Shown: in pieces, positions 63,141 through 64,000 of the stretch
How positions within the stretch are numbered: position 1 is the stretch's first letter
Layout: each line of letters opens with the position of its first letter
DNA from: Cucumis sativus
Lineage: Eukaryota > Streptophyta > Magnoliopsida > Cucurbitales > Cucurbitaceae
Direction: 5' to 3'
NCBI RefSeq assembly: GCF_000004075.3
Contig: NC_026660.2
Coordinates: forward strand, 496,001 to 560,000
Length of the DNA stretch: 64,000 nucleotides
Made by a program: the position numbers and the translations under genes
Notes under the pieces: model-generated
Database searches by the model: none
What the model was told of the DNA's origin: nothing
What the model saw: the letters and a program-made list of their open reading frames with translations, nothing else

Positions 63141-64000
63141 CTGTCCACAAAAGTGAACTGTTTAGTTAGTTCATAGATAAATTTCAAGCTACACAAATTA
63201 GTGCACACGGAACTATTCACTTATATACTCCATCATAATATGATAAGGAGCTATTACGATTTTCTGGGCTCAACGATATTTGGAAAAAAAAGATCAAAAT
63301 AACATAAAGAATGAATGAAGATATGGATCATTAGCCAATTTGAAATTTTAATAAAAGCAAATAATAGATCCTTTAAAGGAACAAGAAGTCAGATCTATGA
63401 AAAATGTACAAATGAGATACAAATATGCTGACGTTAAGATAAGGAACTTTCTTCTTATTATATATTTATTATTTTCTCAAAATAAGAAATATTCTAGCAT
63501 TCATCGATGAGATAGAATATACAAGGAAGTAGCAAACCGTAGCCTTAGGATGCTACAAAATGACCAATTGGCTAAAAGAGTGCTCAGTGTAGTCATGCAA
63601 ATAAGAAAAAATTGTACACCAAGAGAGAACCTAAAAGGATATATTATCCACAGATTTGTCAAAAAGATTTTCCTCTGTCATTGAAGATGCAACCCACTTA
63701 AATTAATGCAATAGTACACTGGCGGGTTTAATTAGAACCGCATGGTTATTCAATTAAAATGGTGGGTCGTTGGACAATCTTTGTGGGAGTTGTACGTAAA
63801 GAACGGAATACTTGATCAAAAATAAAACTAGATTTTACACTCTAAGCTCAAGCAAGCACATATTTGTGATCCTTTTTAAAAATCTCCTTTTGTCAATGCC
63901 AAGGCTAGTTGTCATGATGTTTGAAGGGAGAATAATTATAGGTATCCTTATTTACTTAAAATTCTCTAGAGAGATCATATAACCTATCAGGTATGATCAA
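63141..64000 (-). other. LCBK2: Intron of LCBK2 running off the window
   Basis: AT-rich DNA with no exon matching the expected N-terminal LCBK2 sequence (VVNPQGANG-type block) on the minus strand. No other gene is seen here. Confidence 0.6.

Overview
The window is nuclear DNA from a flowering plant. It is AT-rich, its genes carry many GT-AG introns, and its intergenic spaces hold poly(A/T), (TA)n tracts and small transposon relics. All ten genes are most like dicot families. The repeat style (short 'ctatcagtgatag'-type palindromes, 'cttatcc-An' retroposon tails, a small solo LTR) and the proteins suggest a cucurbit, perhaps Cucumis or a relative; this is inference from memory, not a search.

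Layout: (1) 0.6-3.4 kb, + strand, PLAC8-type cysteine-rich membrane protein in 8 exons, two of them micro-exons of 22 and 19 nt. (2) 7.6-8.1 kb, - strand, intronless RING-H2 ubiquitin ligase of the BRH1 type. (3) 8.4-18.8 kb, a gene-poor AT-rich stretch. (4) 19.0-32.2 kb, + strand, RIC1, a Rab6-type GEF subunit in 22 exons whose introns carry many transposon relics. (5) 34.7-36.1 kb, - strand, a malectin-domain receptor-like protein with no kinase domain. (6) 37.1-41.1 kb, - strand, a group B MAP kinase (MPK4/MMK2 type, TEY), 6 exons. (7) 44.8-45.8 kb, - strand, BPS1 (BYPASS1), with a probable 5'-UTR intron containing a diverged tandem duplication. (8) 48.7-49.7 kb, a broken fragment of nucleoporin NUP62. 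(9) 52.0-52.9 kb, a broken F-box-type fragment. (10) 53.2-54.2 kb, + strand, an intact 258-aa, 4-exon protein that looks like a very divergent sliding clamp (PCNA-like). (11) 56.4-59.2 kb, - strand, a plastid DUF2358 protein. (12) 60.2 kb to the right edge, - strand, long-chain-base kinase LCBK2, cut at its 5' end by the window.

The genes are independent transcription units, not an operon. As I recall the Arabidopsis map, BRH1 and RIC1 are near neighbours on chromosome 3, and a MAP kinase, a BPS gene and LCBK2 are adjacent on chromosome 2 with a DUF2358 gene nearby. The window therefore looks like an old conserved block, into which the kinase-less receptor, the clamp-like gene and the gene fragments are additions. 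Gene models were built by hand from reading frame, splice sites and remembered family sequences; every exon join was checked for phase. I found no convincing tRNA, rRNA, miRNA precursor, CRISPR array or virus gene. The most interesting item is the PCNA-like gene.
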